DNA of 64,000 nucleotides from DATDOY01 sp035293045. Its GTDB lineage: Bacteria > Actinomycetota > Acidimicrobiia > IMCC26256 > JACPCJ01. Under the pieces are notes generated by a model. It made no database searches, was not told the origin of the DNA, and was given only the letters and a program-made list of their open reading frames with translations. Positions within the stretch are counted from its first letter, which is position 1. Every line of letters starts with the position of its first letter. The translations under genes were made by a program, and so were the position numbers. This document shows positions 60,883-64,000 of the stretch, piece by piece. The DNA is taken from positions 13,215 to 77,214 of the forward strand of contig DATDOY010000034.1 in NCBI GenBank assembly GCA_035293045.1. Reading direction: 5' to 3'.

Positions 60883-61245
60883 ATGACGAGAACCGGCGCC
60901 ATCGTGTTCACGTGGGGCGCACCAGTGCGGGGCCGCGAGATGAAGGGCCTCGAGGTGTTCGGGGAAGCGTTGCAGTACTACGAGGAGCTCTCCAAGGAAG
61001 GCCGCATCATCGCCCACCGCGAGTACTTCAACACCGCCGCCGACGGCGGGATGATGATCATCGAGGGCCTCTTGAGTGAGCTGCACCTCCTCGTGCAAGA
61101 CGACGAGTTCCTCCGCCTGCAGCAGCGCGCCAGCGCCATCGTGGAGGACTTCCGCCGCGAGGTCGTCGCTGGCGGCAGCGATCAGACGGTGCAACAACTG
61201 GTGACCATGTACACCGAAAGCCTGGCCGACCTCGGCCTCGCATAA
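60883..61245 (+). CDS. Conserved small protein of unknown function
   Basis: A 120-residue protein with AGGGGA about 7 nt before ATG 60883. Its opening TRTGAIVFTWGAPVRGREMKGLEVFGEAL and mid section EGRIIAHREYF are seen in related actinobacterial proteins I cannot name. The pattern of alternating strands and helices suggests a ferredoxin-like alpha/beta fold, like YCII or DUF3303 proteins. No catalytic residues stand out. It converges on the mutase gene with 32 bp between stops. Confidence 0.65.
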   Translation: MTRTGAIVFTWGAPVRGREMKGLEVFGEALQYYEELSKEGRIIAHREYFNTAADGGMMIIEGLLSELHLLVQDDEFLRLQQRASAIVEDFRREVVAGGSDQTVQQLVTMYTESLADLGLA

Positions 61246-61277
61246 CGACCCACCGGCCATTGGCGAGGGCTCGGTGA

Positions 61278-62930
61278 CTAGATCACCGGGTCCTCGCGGT
61301 GGCGACCCCAGACGACGGCGAGGGCGTCGCATGTCTCACCGACCGTCGCGTAGGTCCGCGCCGCGTCGATGAGCGCTGGCATCAGGTTGATGGCCGGATC
61401 GGCGGCGTCCGCCGCGAGCCGCGCCAACGCGGCGTCGACCGCGCTCTGATCGCGATCAGCCTTCACTTTGGCGAGCCGCTTGGTTTGCAGTTCCTCGACC
61501 TCGGGACCTATCCGCAACGTCGGGGGTGGCTCCTCGTCGTTTCCTTCCGTGAATGCCGTGACGCCAACCACAGTGTCGCGACCGGCGTTCAGCCGATGCT
61601 CCGCCGTGTAGGCGGAATCGGCGATCTCGCCCTGGAACCAGCCGTTCTCGATCGCACGGAGAACCCCCTCGAGCATCGAGCCGCCACCGAGGTGGTCGAG
61701 GTGGGCGAAGATCTCCTCGGCGCGCCGCTCCACCTCGTCGGTGAGGGACTCGACGAACCACGATCCACCGAGCGGATCGGCGACGTGCGGAACGCGCGTC
61801 TCGTGCGCAATGACCTGCTGCGTGCGGAGCGCGATGCGCGCCGCCTTTTCCGTGGGGAGGGCGAGCACCTCGTCCATCGAGTTGGTGTGCAGGCTCTGCG
61901 TGCCCCCGAGGACGCCGGCGAGCGCCTCGATGGCGGTTCGCACGATATTGACCTCGGGCTGCTGCGCAGTCAGCGACACGCCGGCGGTTTGCGTGTGGAA
62001 ACGCATCGTGGTCGAACGCGCGTCGGTCGCGCCGTAGCGGTCGCGCATCCAGCGGGCCCAGATGCGGCGGGCGGCCCGGTACTTGGCGATCTCCTCGAAG
62101 AAGTCGATGTGGGCGTTGAAGAAGAAGGAGAGCCGCGGACCGAACTCGTCGACGGCGAGGCCGGCGGCCACGCCTTGTTCGACGTAGGCGAATCCGTTGG
62201 CGAGCGTGAAGGCGAGCTCCTGCACGGCCGTCGAGCCCGCTTCCCGGATGTGGTATCCGGAGATCGACACCGGATGCCACCGGGGCATCTCGGCGGTGCA
62301 GAACCGCACCACGTCGTTCATGAACCGCATGGACGGGCGGGGCGGGAAGATGAACTCCTTCTGCGCCTGGTACTCCTTCAAAATGTCGTTCTGGATCGTC
62401 CCGCCCAAGTTGGCGCGCCGGCCGCCGGCCGCTTCGGCGGCGGCGACGTACATGGCAAGGAGGATGGGGGCCGGCGAATTGATGGTCATCGACGTGGTGA
62501 CCTGTTCGAGGTCGATGCCGCGATAGAGGTCCTCGACGTCGGCGAGCGTGTCGATGGCGACCCCGCACCGGCCGACCTCGCCGAGGGCGTGGGGGTCGTC
62601 GGAGTCACGGCCCATCAGGGTGGGAAGGTCGAAGGCGGTCGAGAGGCCTCCGCTCCCCGCCGCCAGCAGCTCCTTGAAACGGCCGTTGGTGTCACTCGCC
62701 GTCCCAAAGCCGGCGAACAACCGCATCGTCCACAGCTTCGTGCGGTACATCGACGCGTACGGGCCCCGGAGGTAGGGCCACTGCCCCGGAAAGTCGCCGG
62801 CTTCGGGGTCGTCCGGTCCGTAGACCGGGTCCAGCGGGATCCCCGACATCGTCTCGAAGTCGGCGTCTCGAAGCTCGGCTCCGTCGTAGCGCTCCTGCCA
62901 GTCGTCGCGTGGAGTGGGCATCGGCTCCAT
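61278..62930 (-). CDS. icmA: Coenzyme B12-dependent acyl-CoA mutase large subunit, IcmA-like
   Basis: A 550-residue substrate-binding subunit without the cobalamin domain, the usual size of IcmA and of split mutases. LGGTIQNDILKEY, SISGYHIREAGS with the catalytic His, and the TIM-barrel layout are typical. Two residues tell substrates apart. At the position of methylmalonyl-CoA mutase Tyr89 the sequence is TMRLFAGFG (Phe), and at Arg207, 37 residues before the His, it is Gln (YQAQKEF). Phe and Gln are the pair of isobutyryl-CoA mutase. The cobalamin-binding subunit is not in the window. MeaB at 51.1 kb is a likely helper. ATG 62928 or 62919 is the start. Confidence 0.78.
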   Translation of the reverse strand: MEPMPTPRDDWQERYDGAELRDADFETMSGIPLDPVYGPDDPEAGDFPGQWPYLRGPYASMYRTKLWTMRLFAGFGTASDTNGRFKELLAAGSGGLSTAFDLPTLMGRDSDDPHALGEVGRCGVAIDTLADVEDLYRGIDLEQVTTSMTINSPAPILLAMYVAAAEAAGGRRANLGGTIQNDILKEYQAQKEFIFPPRPSMRFMNDVVRFCTAEMPRWHPVSISGYHIREAGSTAVQELAFTLANGFAYVEQGVAAGLAVDEFGPRLSFFFNAHIDFFEEIAKYRAARRIWARWMRDRYGATDARSTTMRFHTQTAGVSLTAQQPEVNIVRTAIEALAGVLGGTQSLHTNSMDEVLALPTEKAARIALRTQQVIAHETRVPHVADPLGGSWFVESLTDEVERRAEEIFAHLDHLGGGSMLEGVLRAIENGWFQGEIADSAYTAEHRLNAGRDTVVGVTAFTEGNDEEPPPTLRIGPEVEELQTKRLAKVKADRDQSAVDAALARLAADAADPAINLMPALIDAARTYATVGETCDALAVVWGRHREDPVI

Positions 62931-62949
62931 GATCGCACGGGGAAGCGGA

Positions 62950-62955
62950 TAAGTT
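62950..62955 (+). promoter_or_regulatory. Predicted -10 box for glpX (TAAGTT)
   Basis: TAAGTT with 7 nt to the glpX ATG at 62963. It sits in the 32-bp divergent gap shared with the mutase gene. Confidence 0.5.
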
Positions 62956-62962
62956 CGCCCGC

Positions 62963-63979
62963 ATGGGAACTCACGCAGGAGAGCCAGCACAGGCAGCGCA
63001 GGCACCAGACCGCAACCTCGCCATGGAGTTGGTCCGGGTCACCGAGGCGGCGGCCCTCGCCGCCGGCCGTTGGATGGGCCGGGGCGACAAGGAGGCCGCC
63101 GATGGCGCGGCCGTCGACGCCATGCGGGTCGTCCTCGGAACCGTCCAGATGGACGGCATCGTCGTGATCGGCGAGGGCGAGAAGGACGAAGCGCCGATGC
63201 TCTACAACGGCGAAGAGGTCGGCGACGGGAATCCCCCACGGGTCGACATCGCCGTCGATCCGATCGACGGCACCACGCTCACCTCTCTCGGTCGACCCAA
63301 TGCCATCTCGGTCATCGCGGTGTCAGAGCGGGGCACGATGTTCGACCCTGGCCCGTGCGTCTACATGGAGAAGATCGTGTGCGGCGAGTCGGCCAAGGAC
63401 GCCATCGATCTGAACGCGTCGGTGACCCAGAACCTCAAGGCCGTGGCGGCGGCGCTCGGCAAGGACGTTGACGACGTGACCGCCGTGATCCTCGACCGGG
63501 ATCGGCACAACGAGATCATCGCCGAGTGCCGCGCGGCGGGCGCGCGGATCCAGCTCATCCCCGACGGCGACGTCTTCGGGGCCATTTCGGCGGCGCTCCC
63601 CGAGACGGGCGCCGACATCCTGTTCGGGATCGGCGGGACGCCCGAGGGGGTGATCGCCGCATGCGCCCTCAAGTGCCTCGGCGGCGCCATGCAGGGTCGC
63701 CTCTGGCCGCGTGACAACGACGAGCGCGCCAAGGCCGAGGCGGCGGGGTACGACGTCGGCCGAGTGCTCACCCTCGACGACCTTGTCAGCGGCGAGGACG
63801 TGTTCTTCGCCGCCACGGGCATCACCGACGGCGACCTGCTGAAGGGCGTCCGCTACACGGGCGGGGGTGCGACCACGCAGTCACTCGTGACCCGTTCGAA
63901 GTCGGGGACGATCCGGAAGGTGGACGCCGAACACAAATGGCCCAAGCTCATGCGCTACTCGGCCATCCAGTTCGACTGA
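62963..63979 (+). CDS. glpX: Class II fructose-1,6-bisphosphatase
   Basis: A 338-residue GlpX-type phosphatase of gluconeogenesis. Motifs are [21 protein letters not shown] (the GEGE metal site), [13 protein letters not shown], and [10 protein letters not shown], with [20 protein letters not shown] in the later part. It hydrolyses fructose-1,6-bisphosphate and is lithium-sensitive in this class. The gene is complete, with its stop at 63977-63979. ATG 62963 follows a TAAGTT box by 7 nt. The remaining 21 bases are C-rich and hold nothing. Confidence 0.95.
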   Translation: MGTHAGEPAQAAQAPDRNLAMELVRVTEAAALAAGRWMGRGDKEAADGAAVDAMRVVLGTVQMDGIVVIGEGEKDEAPMLYNGEEVGDGNPPRVDIAVDPIDGTTLTSLGRPNAISVIAVSERGTMFDPGPCVYMEKIVCGESAKDAIDLNASVTQNLKAVAAALGKDVDDVTAVILDRDRHNEIIAECRAAGARIQLIPDGDVFGAISAALPETGADILFGIGGTPEGVIAACALKCLGGAMQGRLWPRDNDERAKAEAAGYDVGRVLTLDDLVSGEDVFFAATGITDGDLLKGVRYTGGGATTQSLVTRSKSGTIRKVDAEHKWPKLMRYSAIQFD

Positions 63980-64000
63980 TCGACCCCACCCCACCCACCC

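Noticed and set aside
61246..61277. A fourth palindrome at the small-gene/mutase convergent junction
   Set aside because: Only a short stem with a bulge can be drawn (ACCG...CGGT), without the TGTG...CACA ends of IR1-IR3.
61278..62930. Methylmalonyl-CoA mutase
   Set aside because: Phe and Gln replace the Tyr and Arg that bind the methylmalonyl carboxylate; IcmA-like is a better call.

Overview
The window is about 64 kb of a high-GC chromosome, and every gene I recognise fits the phylum Actinomycetota. The best guess is class Acidimicrobiia or a close relative. The reasons are coenzyme F420 genes (cofD, cofE), actinobacterial families of unknown function (DUF3499, DUF5719), an RF2 gene without the programmed frameshift, a MurA with Asp at the fosfomycin-target position, and a gene order that recalls the Mycobacterium tuberculosis secA1-to-lpdA interval (roughly Rv3240c to Rv3303c, from memory). 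Placement below phylum is inference; there is no rRNA gene here.

Layout. 1-16.2 kb: cell division and secretion (ftsX, ftsE, prfB, secA), a LuxR-type response regulator, the ribosome hibernation factor hpf, a small FlgM-like protein and comF. Next comes a sugar-phosphate and methyl-cycle operon (PTPS-related membrane protein, phosphomannomutase, Trm112-like protein, PGI/PMI-type isomerase, ahcY), then a small zinc-ribbon gene and a CPBP protease. 16.3-26.3 kb: DUF3499, ftsH, a membrane thioredoxin, an MFS transporter, a large membrane glycosyltransferase coupled to a DUF5719 protein, and two small genes of unknown function. 26.4-28 kb: cofD-cofE. 28.1-35.1 kb: a seven-gene minus-strand cell-wall rhamnose operon (rmlB, rmlD, GT4, WbbL-like GT2, a lipoyl/His-rich membrane protein, a ManC-like nucleotidyltransferase, an epimerase).

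35.1-36.7 kb is the only clearly accessory stretch. It holds two tRNA-3'-end-like direct repeats, the last codons of a tyrosine recombinase, and a secreted beta-helix repeat protein interrupted at a G7 tract. 36.7-47.9 kb returns to core genes: an LCP ligase, acyl-CoA dehydrogenase, pabB-pabC, birA divergent from a biotin-dependent carboxylase alpha subunit, an LpdA-like flavoprotein, a cation efflux protein, galT and an SRPBCC protein. 47.9-64 kb: enoyl-CoA hydratases, a beta-propeller lipoprotein, meaB, an NFU protein, murA, a HAD hydrolase, a Nudix protein, a cyclase fused to a YHS domain, four hydrolases or peptidases, a B12-dependent acyl-CoA mutase with isobutyryl-CoA-type active-site residues, and glpX.

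How the parts work together. Rhamnose and mannose nucleotide supply, WbbL-like transfer and LCP ligation form a cell-envelope module. The carboxylase, BirA, MeaB and the mutase belong to branched or odd-chain acyl-CoA metabolism. Regulation looks largely leaderless: 23 genes have a TAnnnT -10 box 5-9 nt before the start codon, and in two divergent pairs the -10 boxes overlap. Three convergent junctions carry long TGTG...CACA palindromes. I see no CRISPR array, phage, rRNA or intact tRNA gene.
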